Shown here piece after piece: positions 32,074 through 39,180 of a stretch of DNA of 39,180 nucleotides. The notes beneath the pieces were generated by a model. It ran no database searches. It was given only the letters and a program-made list of their open reading frames with translations, and had not been told where the DNA came from. The translations under genes were made by a program, and so were the position numbers. The stretch is taken from contig JAAFHY010000022.1 of assembly GCA_013298505.1 (NCBI GenBank), positions 1-39,180 on the forward strand, given 5' to 3'. How positions within the stretch are numbered: position 1 is the stretch's first letter; the number at the start of each line of letters is the position of its first letter. The DNA is from Cytophagales bacterium (GTDB taxonomy: Bacteria; Bacteroidota; Bacteroidia; Cytophagales; Cyclobacteriaceae).

Positions 32074-33117
32074 TTAATGCAAAGATGCATATAAACTTAA
32101 ATATTTTTCGGCTGCTTTTTGCCACGAAAACTGATGCGACCAAGCAACTGTCTGCTCGCTTTTGTGCTGATGCATTGAAAAATCGGATAATCCAGAAAGA
32201 ATTAAACTGGCCATGTGATCGGCATCAAAATCATTAAAGTAGTAGCCCAACTCACCTGCAATTTCGGGGAGAGAAGTGAGGTTTGAACAAAACACAGGTT
32301 TACCAAAGCGCATTGCCTCCACAACCGGTAATCCGAAACCTTCAGATAATGAAGGGAATACAAGACCTTCACAATTTTTATATAGCCAAGTTTTTTCGTT
32401 CTCCGTCACTTCTCCCAATAAGTGTATCCGGTCACTCAATCCCATTCTATCTATAGTTTGTTGAATGGATTTGGCGTAAGGGCTACTACAATTGCCTGCA
32501 ATGATCAGTGCTAAATCTTTAAGTTTGGCCAGCGCAGGAATTAAAACATGAAAGTTTTTTTTAGCCGCTACAATGCCTATCGCAAAAAGATATTTTTGAT
32601 GAATATCAATCTTGGGTTTTGTCGGATTGTTGAGGGAAGTATCTACGCCATTATAAATAACAGAAATAGATTGTTCTTTGAGCTTTAAATTTTTTAAAAC
32701 TTCATTTTGCGTAAACTGTGAAATGGTTACAATTTGATCAGCGCGATCTACCTGCCGTTGAAGATAATGCAAAGCCTTTCTTTGCTTCCACCCTTTGTAT
32801 TGATACAGAAAATTAAGATCGTGAATGGTCAATATTACCTTCGTGTTTTTATTTTTTGGCCAGTACGGAGAGCCTTGATACAGCCAATGCCAGATGGTAG
32901 CTTGGGTACTCACACCAAAAATGCGATGCCATGGCGATGTGTGAATGTAATTTACTGAATTTGAGAATATACCTTCATTTGATTTTGGTAGGTAGCAGGA
33001 AACGTCAAAGGATTCTTTTTTTTGCAAAATGGAATTAATCAGATGAAGCGTAAATTGCCCTAATCCACTGTTTAAATTTTTTAATTTCGAACCTTCAACA
33101 AAAACGCTATTTTTCAT
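32074..33117 (-). CDS. Glycosyltransferase family 4
   Basis: This 347-residue protein has the two-domain GT-B form. The N-terminal part has NLNSGLGQFTLHLINSIL and VILTIHDLNFLYQYKGW, and the C-terminal part has LLGEVTENEKTWLYKNCEGL and the EX7E-type motif SLSEGFGLPVVEAMRFGKPV. It is the first gene of the cluster. GT4 members transfer hexoses such as mannose or glucose with retention. No promoter of the strict TAnnTTTG type is visible directly upstream. Confidence 0.92.
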   Translation of the reverse strand: MKNSVFVEGSKLKNLNSGLGQFTLHLINSILQKKESFDVSCYLPKSNEGIFSNSVNYIHTSPWHRIFGVSTQATIWHWLYQGSPYWPKNKNTKVILTIHDLNFLYQYKGWKQRKALHYLQRQVDRADQIVTISQFTQNEVLKNLKLKEQSISVIYNGVDTSLNNPTKPKIDIHQKYLFAIGIVAAKKNFHVLIPALAKLKDLALIIAGNCSSPYAKSIQQTIDRMGLSDRIHLLGEVTENEKTWLYKNCEGLVFPSLSEGFGLPVVEAMRFGKPVFCSNLTSLPEIAGELGYYFNDFDADHMASLILSGLSDFSMHQHKSEQTVAWSHQFSWQKAAEKYLSLYASLH

Positions 33118-33465
33118 ATTCGCAAGTTAATTGTAAGTTGATAAAAGAACTTAATCTTTCGACTAATCAGTATCTTTATCATCAAATTTCACATAGCAAT
33201 TCAGCTTGATTCTTGATTTTATTTAAGAACTAGGTGAGTGCGTTACTAAGATTTGAAATGCTTTGCAGAAGTAGTGATTGCCGTATACTGCCATGCATCG
33301 TAATTTTTGGTGCTGTAAGGTACTAAAATATCGTACTGATTGACCGCTGTTAGGTAGGTGAAGACTGTAAGTAATGTCTACTCAAAATATTTTTCGCTAT
33401 CCAAACGCTCGTTCAAATCATTTTAACCACTATCATTGTTATTGACAATAAATGATTACAAGACT
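33118..33465. other. Divergent intergenic region with a possible gene remnant
   Basis: No intact gene is seen in these 348 bases between the glycan cluster and the second acyl-CoA dehydrogenase. On the minus strand, 33246-33377 is an open stretch of 43 codons (including LTAVNQYDILVPYSTK and DAWQYTAITTSAKHF) with no start codon, which may be the tail of a lost gene or chance. Near the right end, ATTGT and ACAAT form a short inverted repeat (33435-33449). Confidence 0.35.
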
Positions 33466-34605
33466 ATGAATTTTGAACTTACCGAAGAGCAGCTATCAGT
33501 TCAACAAGCTGCGAGAGATTTTGCACAAAACGACTTACTCCCGGGCGTTATTGATCGTGATAACGAACAGAAATTTCCTGCCGATCAGGTCAAGAAAATG
33601 GGTGAACTTGGCTTTATGGGCATGATGACCGACCCAAAGTATAATGGAGGAGGAATGGACTCCGTCTCGTATGTGCTGGCTATGGAAGAGATTTCTAAGG
33701 TAGATGCTTCTGCTTCGGTTTGTATGTCGGTAAACAATTCGTTGGTGTGCTGGGGTTTAGAACAGTTTGGTACTGAAGAGCAGAAAGAGAAATATCTAAA
33801 GAAACTTACTACTGGGGAAATGATCGGTGCTTTCTGCTTGTCGGAGCCAGAAGCAGGCTCAGATGCTACTAGCCAACGTACCACAGCCGAAGATAAAGGA
33901 GACCATTATATTGTGAATGGAACAAAGAATTGGATCACGAATGGAAAAAGTGCGAGTGTTTATATTGTGATTGCTCAAACGCACCCAGAGAAAAAGCACA
34001 AGGGGATTAATGCGTTGATTATAGAGAGGGGAATGCCTGGCTTTGTGGTAGGAAAGAAAGAAGATAAAATGGGTATTCGCGGCAGCGACACACATTCGTT
34101 GATGTTTACCGATGTTAAAGTGCCGAAGGCAAATCGCATAGGCGAAGATGGATTTGGATTTACGTTTGCGATGACAACCCTGAACGGAGGAAGAATAGGT
34201 ATTGCGGCTCAAGCACTAGGCATTGCTGCAGGCGCCTATGAATTGGCATTGAAATATTCTAAAGAGCGCAAAGCATTTGGCAAGCATTTATCCGAACATC
34301 AGTCTACCCAGTTTAAGCTGGCCGATATGGCTACCAAAATTGATGCAGCACGCTTGTTGATTTGGAAGGCGGCATACTTAAAAGATCAGAAAAAGGATTT
34401 TGTAAAGGCTGCTGCCATGGCCAAGTTGTTCGCTTCGCAAATTGCGCAAGAAGTAACCACCGAAGCCGTGCAAATTCACGGTGGCTATGGCTATGTAAAA
34501 GAGTTTCATGTAGAGCGCCTAATGCGCGATGCCAAGATTACCCAGATTTACGAAGGCACAACTGAAATTCAAAAAATGGTGATTTCAAGGGAGTTGTTGC
34601 GGTGA
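33466..34605 (+). CDS. Acyl-CoA dehydrogenase
   Basis: The protein is 379 residues from the ATG at 33466 (MNFELTEEQLSVQQAARDFA); a TTG ten codons upstream is less likely. It has FCLSEPEAGSDATSQ, the middle beta domain, YSKERKAFGKHLSEHQSTQF, the VQIHGGYGYVKEFHVERLMR segment and the catalytic glutamate in IYEGTTEIQK. The layout fits the short/butyryl-CoA dehydrogenase group. It performs the first step of acyl-CoA beta-oxidation with FAD. It is a paralogue of the gene at 3992 but is not part of an operon here. Confidence 0.94.
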   Translation: MNFELTEEQLSVQQAARDFAQNDLLPGVIDRDNEQKFPADQVKKMGELGFMGMMTDPKYNGGGMDSVSYVLAMEEISKVDASASVCMSVNNSLVCWGLEQFGTEEQKEKYLKKLTTGEMIGAFCLSEPEAGSDATSQRTTAEDKGDHYIVNGTKNWITNGKSASVYIVIAQTHPEKKHKGINALIIERGMPGFVVGKKEDKMGIRGSDTHSLMFTDVKVPKANRIGEDGFGFTFAMTTLNGGRIGIAAQALGIAAGAYELALKYSKERKAFGKHLSEHQSTQFKLADMATKIDAARLLIWKAAYLKDQKKDFVKAAAMAKLFASQIAQEVTTEAVQIHGGYGYVKEFHVERLMRDAKITQIYEGTTEIQKMVISRELLR

Positions 34606-34689
34606 TTTGAAGTTTTAATCAGTAACCCCAAGATTGGAGATTGCTTCGCTCAGCGCAAATCCCCAGTTGGTGATCGCAAAGGCAGTTGC

Positions 34690-37206
34690 TTATTTCAAAT
34701 CGCTAAACCTTCTCACCATCGCCATAGCAAAGCCAATCATCAGCACGAGTGTACCGAGCCATAAAACATTGATGAGTGGTTTTTCGAGGGCTTTGATTAC
34801 CACCCAATCTTTTTGCCGTGAGTTGATGCCCAACAGAAATTCATTTGTTTCAGGCAAGATATTCAGCAGGGTAATTTTTACGCCTAAATCATTTATCTCT
34901 GATGGCAAGCGCCCAACCTGAGTTTTGTCTTTAATAAGAAAGATTGGATCGGCAATAAAAACTTCGTGTTCGCCCTGAATATTTATTTTTGCTTGAACGG
35001 CCACATCTTGTTGGGCAAGTGTTACTCCTTCTATTTCTTCAATTCGATTTATTTCTTGTAGTGTGGCAGCATATTTTGAGTTGATAAAAAATTCTTCGCC
35101 CGCTTTTACTTTTACCTCTTCAAGCTTTTCCCATTCGGGCTCTTCTTCGCGGTTCATAGGAAGAGAAACGTGAGTGTATAGATCGCGAGTGGCTTTTCTT
35201 TTTATGTCGGGCGAAGCTAAAAAACCGCCCATAGCCGGGTTGATTTGTACACGAGGAAAAAGCGAAGCGGCTACTTTCCCATCTTTTCGCAATTCAATTT
35301 CGTAATAGGTATTTTCAGGATAAATCTCAAACGTATCTTTTACCTGATATAATTTTTCTCCGCTGAAAATAATATCTTTTTTGGCTACTACTTTAAACGG
35401 ATCGAGTGTAAGTTCAATATCGTTTTTGTTTACATAGCCGCCCTTGTGCCGTGGTTCTACGCGCTCGCCCCGGTATTCAATATCATAGCCCGCCATCGAC
35501 CGTGGCTCGTTGATGAAGAGCAAAAGGTTATCGCGGTTGAACTCAGTTGGCAAATCTTTTGAGATGAGCATGCCTGTGTTATTGAGTGAAACCACTTTTG
35601 AGTAGCCCGCAGAAAACATCACACCGATAAGCATCATGCCAACCCCAATGTGTGCAATAGCTCCACCCGAAAGTTTTGGGTTTAGCTTTGCAATGGTAAT
35701 CAACACTTTTAGGTTAGAGATGATCAAGTAAATTCCCGCCAAGGTAAGTACCAAGTAGGCGATGTTGTAAACTTTGGCTACTGCAATTACTAATGCAAAA
35801 ACAAGTAGTGTTAGCAACACAGGCGTAATCAATTCTGCTTTTAATTTTTGTTTGTCTATTTTCTTCCACCAAAAAAATTGCCCAGTGCCAGATATAAACG
35901 CAACAGCTACGCCAAACCATAATTGAAACTTAGAGTAAAATTCTACTTGATTGGCTGGAGGTGCGAGATTCGATTGCCCACCAAACCAACCCATTATTTT
36001 ATTGTAGACTGGTATAGAAGTGGGCAACAAAACTTGGAAGCCCATCAAGCAAAGCGTAGTGGCTCCCAGAAAAATCCAAAACTCGCGCGAGTAAGTGGAG
36101 ATTTCTTTTTCGGTAGAAGGTATTTCTTTCCAGCGAAAGCTTGCCAACACAATAGCCGCAAGTGCAAAGAATAAAAGATAAATGAGCAATTGCCCAGAAA
36201 GACCTAAGTCAGTAAATGAATGTACCGATGAATCTCCCAAAATTCCGCTTCGCGCTAAAAAAGTAGAGTACAGCAACAAAACAAAAACTGCGATTACCAA
36301 TGCAATCGAGCTCTTTAACGCGGTGCCGCTATTTTTGTAGGTAATCATAGTATGTAGTGAAGCAACCATAATTAACCATGGCACATAGATGGCATTCTCT
36401 ACAGGATCCCAATTCCAATAACCACCGAAGTTTAAGGTTTCATACGCCCAATACCCACCCATCAAAATACCCAATCCTAAAATGCCTGCTCCTAACAAAG
36501 TCCACGGAAGTGCGGGCTTAATCCACTCGGTATATTTTTTTTGCCACAAGCCAGCCATACAAAAAGCAAAAGGAGGGAGTGTTAGCGCAAAGCCTAAGAA
36601 TAAGGTGGGAGGGTGAATGACCATCCAATAATTTTGAAGTAAAGCATTTAGTCCGTTCCCATCTTTTGGAATAAAATCAGGCTGAAGTTTAAAGATCGGA
36701 TCATCCATGGCATCGCGGAGAAGGATGAATGGTGAACTGCCCAATTTTAAATTGATGCCGGGAATGACTACTCCTAAAATCATGGAGGCCAAAAAAGCTT
36801 GTACGAGCGCAAACACAGCCATGGTGGGTGCTTCCCACGATTTTTGTGTTTTGATAAGCGCAATGCCAATTACCGAATGCCAAAACATCCACAACAAAAA
36901 GCTTCCCTCTTGGCCTTCCCAAAAGCAAGACAGCATGTATTGCCCAGGCAAATGAAGAGAAGAATGTGAGTAGGCGTAGTGATATTCAAAATAATGTTGG
37001 TAGATGATAGTAAACAAAGTGCTAATAATGCCTAGTACTGCTAACGTATGAAGGTAGAAAGCCGCGCGGCCATTTTGAAGCCATCCGATTTTCGTCTTTA
37101 AATCATTATGTGTAGTGGCTCGCCAATAAGCAAAAGCGCTAAGCAATGAAGTGACAAACGCAGCAATAGCAGAGAGATGGCCGAGGTTGCCAATGAGGTA
37201 ATGCAT
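34690..37206 (-). CDS. ccmF: Cytochrome c maturation haem lyase subunit CcmF
   Basis: The protein is 838 residues from the ATG at 37206, with about 14-15 membrane segments. The WWD haem-handling motif is present as GGYWAYETLNFGGYWNWDPV with ENAIYVPWL following it, near residues 255-285. Conserved His residues occur around it (MVIHPPTLFLGF and SLHTMITY). The family size is normal for the CcmF type. CcmF receives haem from CcmE and joins it to apocytochrome c in the periplasm. It is the last visible gene of the ccm cluster on the minus strand. Confidence 0.94.
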   Translation of the reverse strand: MHYLIGNLGHLSAIAAFVTSLLSAFAYWRATTHNDLKTKIGWLQNGRAAFYLHTLAVLGIISTLFTIIYQHYFEYHYAYSHSSLHLPGQYMLSCFWEGQEGSFLLWMFWHSVIGIALIKTQKSWEAPTMAVFALVQAFLASMILGVVIPGINLKLGSSPFILLRDAMDDPIFKLQPDFIPKDGNGLNALLQNYWMVIHPPTLFLGFALTLPPFAFCMAGLWQKKYTEWIKPALPWTLLGAGILGLGILMGGYWAYETLNFGGYWNWDPVENAIYVPWLIMVASLHTMITYKNSGTALKSSIALVIAVFVLLLYSTFLARSGILGDSSVHSFTDLGLSGQLLIYLLFFALAAIVLASFRWKEIPSTEKEISTYSREFWIFLGATTLCLMGFQVLLPTSIPVYNKIMGWFGGQSNLAPPANQVEFYSKFQLWFGVAVAFISGTGQFFWWKKIDKQKLKAELITPVLLTLLVFALVIAVAKVYNIAYLVLTLAGIYLIISNLKVLITIAKLNPKLSGGAIAHIGVGMMLIGVMFSAGYSKVVSLNNTGMLISKDLPTEFNRDNLLLFINEPRSMAGYDIEYRGERVEPRHKGGYVNKNDIELTLDPFKVVAKKDIIFSGEKLYQVKDTFEIYPENTYYEIELRKDGKVAASLFPRVQINPAMGGFLASPDIKRKATRDLYTHVSLPMNREEEPEWEKLEEVKVKAGEEFFINSKYAATLQEINRIEEIEGVTLAQQDVAVQAKINIQGEHEVFIADPIFLIKDKTQVGRLPSEINDLGVKITLLNILPETNEFLLGINSRQKDWVVIKALEKPLINVLWLGTLVLMIGFAMAMVRRFSDLK

Positions 37207-37209
37207 ACT

Positions 37210-37296
37210 CAATTTGAAAATTTAAAAATTGACTGATTTGAAAAAAAGAATTGGTTGGTGCAGCGACTTATTTTCAAATTGATTCATTTTCAAATT
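37210..37296. repeat. AT-rich repeats with an 11-base inverted pair
   Basis: CAATTTGAAAA at 37210-37220 pairs with TTTTCAAATTG at 37271-37281; further shorter copies occur in both orientations (TGATTTGAAAA, ATTTTCAAATTA). Motifs of the TTTTCAAATT type are frequent in Bacteroidetes intergenic regions. It lies between ccmF and ccmE. Confidence 0.6.
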
Positions 37297-37298
37297 AG

Positions 37299-37709
37299 TT
37301 AAACACCCGCATTTAATTTTTGTTCTTGATACTTAGAAGGGCACTTCAACAAAATCTTTTTTGCAATGAAGGAGTTGTTTTGATAGTTACCGATTACCAC
37401 CACTTTTTCTGACCGTGTAAAGTCGGGAGGCATGGGCTCGTTGTAATATACTTTTTGTTCTTTGTTGTTGTCGTCAATCAAAATAAATGAGAAGGCAAGG
37501 TTATCGGCACTTTTCTCGATACCTGTAATCACGCCATCGGCATCTTTTGGTAGTTGCCCCACCACGTGTACTTGGGTTGAGCTGCCTGTAGAGGCAAGTT
37601 GGTAGGCTTGCTCAAAATTTACATATGTACTGGCATCGCCAGCGGTGGAGATAATGATAACAATGGCTACTGCAATAACCGCAATGGCGAGTAGGTAAGA
37701 CTTCTTCAT
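37299..37709 (-). CDS. ccmE: Cytochrome c maturation haem chaperone CcmE (Cys-type)
   Basis: This 136-residue protein has one N-terminal membrane anchor (LLAIAVIAVAIVIIIS) and the CcmE beta-barrel (VHVVGQLPKDADGVITG, FSFILIDDNNKEQKVYYNEP, VVVIGNYQNNSFIAKKILLK). It binds haem in the periplasm and passes it to CcmF. The usual haem-binding HxxxY motif is replaced by CPSKY (CxxxY), as known from some other bacteria and archaea. It lies between the ccmD-like gene and ccmF. Confidence 0.92.
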   Translation of the reverse strand: MKKSYLLAIAVIAVAIVIIISTAGDASTYVNFEQAYQLASTGSSTQVHVVGQLPKDADGVITGIEKSADNLAFSFILIDDNNKEQKVYYNEPMPPDFTRSEKVVVIGNYQNNSFIAKKILLKCPSKYQEQKLNAGV

Positions 37710-37769
37710 AAAAGCAATTTTAATTGGGCAAAGGTAAGATTAAAATCAGGCACTTAGGTTGTTAAAAAA

Positions 37770-37991
37770 CTACTTCTTATCGCGAAGGCGTTTTTCAAGT
37801 TTACCTACTTTTAGGTCAATCGAAACAAGGTAGCCGATAACGCCCAACAAAATGGCCAATACGATTGCCACTACCACGTAGATTTTTCCATTTGCACGCA
37901 TGGCATCGGCCATCTCTGCATCTTGCGCTGTAGCCGAAAAGCAAAGCAAATTCAACCCGAAAAGGGTAATTAGTTTAGCGAGTTTGTTCAT
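37770..37991 (-). CDS. CcmD-family protein
   Basis: This 73-residue protein has an N-terminal hydrophobic stretch that may be a signal peptide (LITLFGLNLLCFSATAQD) and one membrane segment (IYVVVAIVLAILLGVIGYLV) followed by a basic tail (KLEKRLRDKK). This form is annotated as a CcmD-family protein in Bacteroidetes, and its place between ccmC and ccmE fits. CcmD helps release haem-loaded CcmE from the CcmABC complex. Its start overlaps the end of ccmC by 17 bases. Confidence 0.8.
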   Translation of the reverse strand: MNKLAKLITLFGLNLLCFSATAQDAEMADAMRANGKIYVVVAIVLAILLGVIGYLVSIDLKVGKLEKRLRDKK

Positions 37992-38655
37992 CTTCTAATT
38001 CTTCAATTTTTTCTTTTACCAGTTCTATTCTGATCAGCAAGGTTGCTATCCAGGTCCCCATTAAAATCCAACCCACAACGGCTGGATAAAAAACCAATCT
38101 CATCTTATTGTCCAGATCGTAGGTATTAAATCCTGGGTTGCCATCGCTTCCAGGGTGCATGGAGCTAGTCATCCGAGGAATGATAAAAATCAACGGGATC
38201 ATCGCGGCAAATGCAAAAACATTATATGCAGCACTCAGTCTTGCTTTTTGTTCTTGATTCGTTATAGATCCTCTTAAAATAAAATAGGCGAAGTAGACCA
38301 GTAAGGCAATGGCCGCTCCGTTTTGTTTTGGATCGCCATGCCAAGGCGAGCCCCAGGTATAGTTTGCCCAAATCATACCAGTAACAATGCCGAGCAAGCC
38401 CAGCACCAAACCAACGGTAGCAAAAGAAATAGAGTAGGTATCGTAAGTGATGACTGGCTTTCTTAAGTAAAGAATGGCGTAATAAGTAGAAGCGATAAAC
38501 ATAAACACCATGGCAAACCACATGGGTACGTGGAAGTAAAGTGCGCGAATGGTTTCGTTTACAATGTTAAGCCGGGGTACAGCAAATAATAGCCCGCCCA
38601 AAAGGGTGTAAACCAGCAGCGCAGCAGATAAAATTTTCCACCAATTCTTTTTCAT
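37975..38655 (-). CDS. ccmC: Cytochrome c biogenesis protein CcsA/CcmC
   Basis: This 226-residue protein has six membrane segments and the haem-handling region IWANYTWGSPWHGDPKQNGA near residues 90-110, a Bacteroidetes form of the WWD motif. His residues sit in LYFHVPMWFAMVF and around SMHPGSDG. It places haem on CcmE. The order with ccmB on its left (upstream on the minus strand) and ccmD, ccmE, ccmF after it is the usual one. Confidence 0.93.
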   Translation of the reverse strand: MKKNWWKILSAALLVYTLLGGLLFAVPRLNIVNETIRALYFHVPMWFAMVFMFIASTYYAILYLRKPVITYDTYSISFATVGLVLGLLGIVTGMIWANYTWGSPWHGDPKQNGAAIALLVYFAYFILRGSITNQEQKARLSAAYNVFAFAAMIPLIFIIPRMTSSMHPGSDGNPGFNTYDLDNKMRLVFYPAVVGWILMGTWIATLLIRIELVKEKIEELEDEQTR

Positions 38656-38707
38656 CTTTCAAAAACTTCAGAAACTATTATTTTCAACAGGCTTTACACA
38701 TAATTCT

Positions 38708-38785
38708 CACGAAGGCACAAGACACTAGATTTCTATTATATCTAAATTCAAAAAACATTGCATTTCTCTGTGCCTTAGTGTCGTG
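38708..38785. repeat. Imperfect inverted repeat in the ccmB-ccmC spacer
   Basis: CACGAAGGCACA at 38708-38719 pairs with the complement of 38769-38785, apart from a five-base insertion (CACTA). Motifs of the CACGA...GGCACA type are common in Bacteroidetes spacers. Just downstream, AATCGTACT occurs twice in tandem (about 38793-38810). Confidence 0.5.
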
Positions 38786-38834
38786 GTGGCCAAATCGTAC
38801 TAATCGTACTATTTGTTAAAATATATTCTCAAAT

Positions 38835-39180
38835 TTAACTCCGCCAAATATACGGGAACAATAAGTACGACATGGCGGTAACCAAGCAATTTATTGCAGC
38901 TAGGGTTATCAGCTCGTCATAGTTGGTGCTAGCCTCTAAGCCGTCAACGCAATTTTTTGTGATTTTTATGGCTATTAGCAAAATAGAAATGACCACCGGA
39001 AAACTCAGTAGCGTCATTAGCACATTGCTGTTGCTTGCTTTTGCGGCAATGCTCGATAGAATGGTAAGCGATGCCGAAAAGCCCCAAGCCACCAGCCCCA
39101 CTGTCAACAAAAAGACCCACGCATTAGCAACTGGGTTTGAGATAAAAAGTATGAATAGGGCGTAGCCCGTAAACGACAGC
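38835..39180 (-). CDS. ccmB: Haem exporter permease CcmB (C-terminal part, 5' end outside window)
   Basis: The frame is open from the right edge to the stop at 38835 and gives the last 114 residues. It has hydrophobic segments (LSFTGYALFILFIS, VFLLTVGLVAWGFSASLTIL) and the segment LSSIAAKASNSNVLMTLLSF typical of CcmB. CcmB is the membrane partner of the CcmA ATPase in the CcmABC complex, which frees haem-loaded CcmE. The upstream part lies beyond the window. Confidence 0.88.
   Translation of the reverse strand, partial: LSFTGYALFILFISNPVANAWVFLLTVGLVAWGFSASLTILSSIAAKASNSNVLMTLLSFPVVISILLIAIKITKNCVDGLEASTNYDELITLAAINCLVTAMSYLLFPYIWRS

Noticed and set aside
34606-34689. Possible terminator or interspersed repeat between the second acyl-CoA dehydrogenase and ccmF
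   Set aside because: GGAGATTGC and GCGCAAATCCCC pair only with gaps, and there is no T tract. It resembles a worn GAGATTGCTTCG-type repeat but is too weak to call.

Overview
The window reads as a chromosome segment of a Bacteroidota bacterium, probably of the order Cytophagales. The signs are many outer-membrane proteins with CarboxypepD_reg-like domains (including a DUF5686 protein), promoters of the Bacteroidetes type (TTTG, about 19 bases, TAnnTTTG), an ECF sigma factor with a small zinc anti-sigma partner, a CcmD-family protein and a GxxExxY gene. It is moderately AT-rich. I recognised no rRNA, tRNA or CRISPR array.

Layout. 1-3810: the end of an ABC exporter, a secreted beta-rich protein, then UDP-xylose synthase and UDP-glucose dehydrogenase, a two-step nucleotide-sugar route. 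3992-10314: acyl-CoA dehydrogenase, ribosomal protein S21, a Xer recombinase, a ribosome hibernation factor, a BamA-like barrel, lgt, a small membrane-anchored protein and a saccharopine-dehydrogenase-like reductase. 10315-16052: an accessory island. It holds remnants of toxin-antitoxin genes, an easily missed double-glycine bacteriocin-like precursor with no normal start codon, a CPBP membrane protease, an HlyD-type adaptor of mosaic base composition, a PIN-family toxin-antitoxin pair, and a C39-peptidase ABC exporter broken by one nonsense codon and one single-base deletion. The last residues of the exporter repeat the last residues of the reductase on the island's other side, and the differences are almost all synonymous. 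This suggests that the island entered at the 3' end of the reductase gene.

16095-25570, minus strand: a fused M1-type metallopeptidase, a hypothetical protein, a glutamine cyclotransferase lipoprotein, selD, a GxxExxY cassette bounded by paired inverted repeats, mnmH, and a DUF5686 outer-membrane protein. SelD and MnmH together supply selenophosphate and use it to make 2-selenouridine in tRNA; the GxxExxY cassette sits between them.

25621-33117, minus strand: a sigma / anti-sigma / gmk / nadD run, then a polysaccharide cluster of five glycosyltransferase-like genes and one methyltransferase. 33466-34605 is a second acyl-CoA dehydrogenase on the plus strand. 34690 to the right edge, minus strand, is a cytochrome c maturation cluster in the order ccmB (partial), ccmC, ccmD-like, ccmE, ccmF, with a Cys-type CcmE.

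The most interesting part is the decayed bacteriocin-export island: a hidden precursor, its likely processing and export genes, two clear inactivating lesions, and a candidate integration scar.
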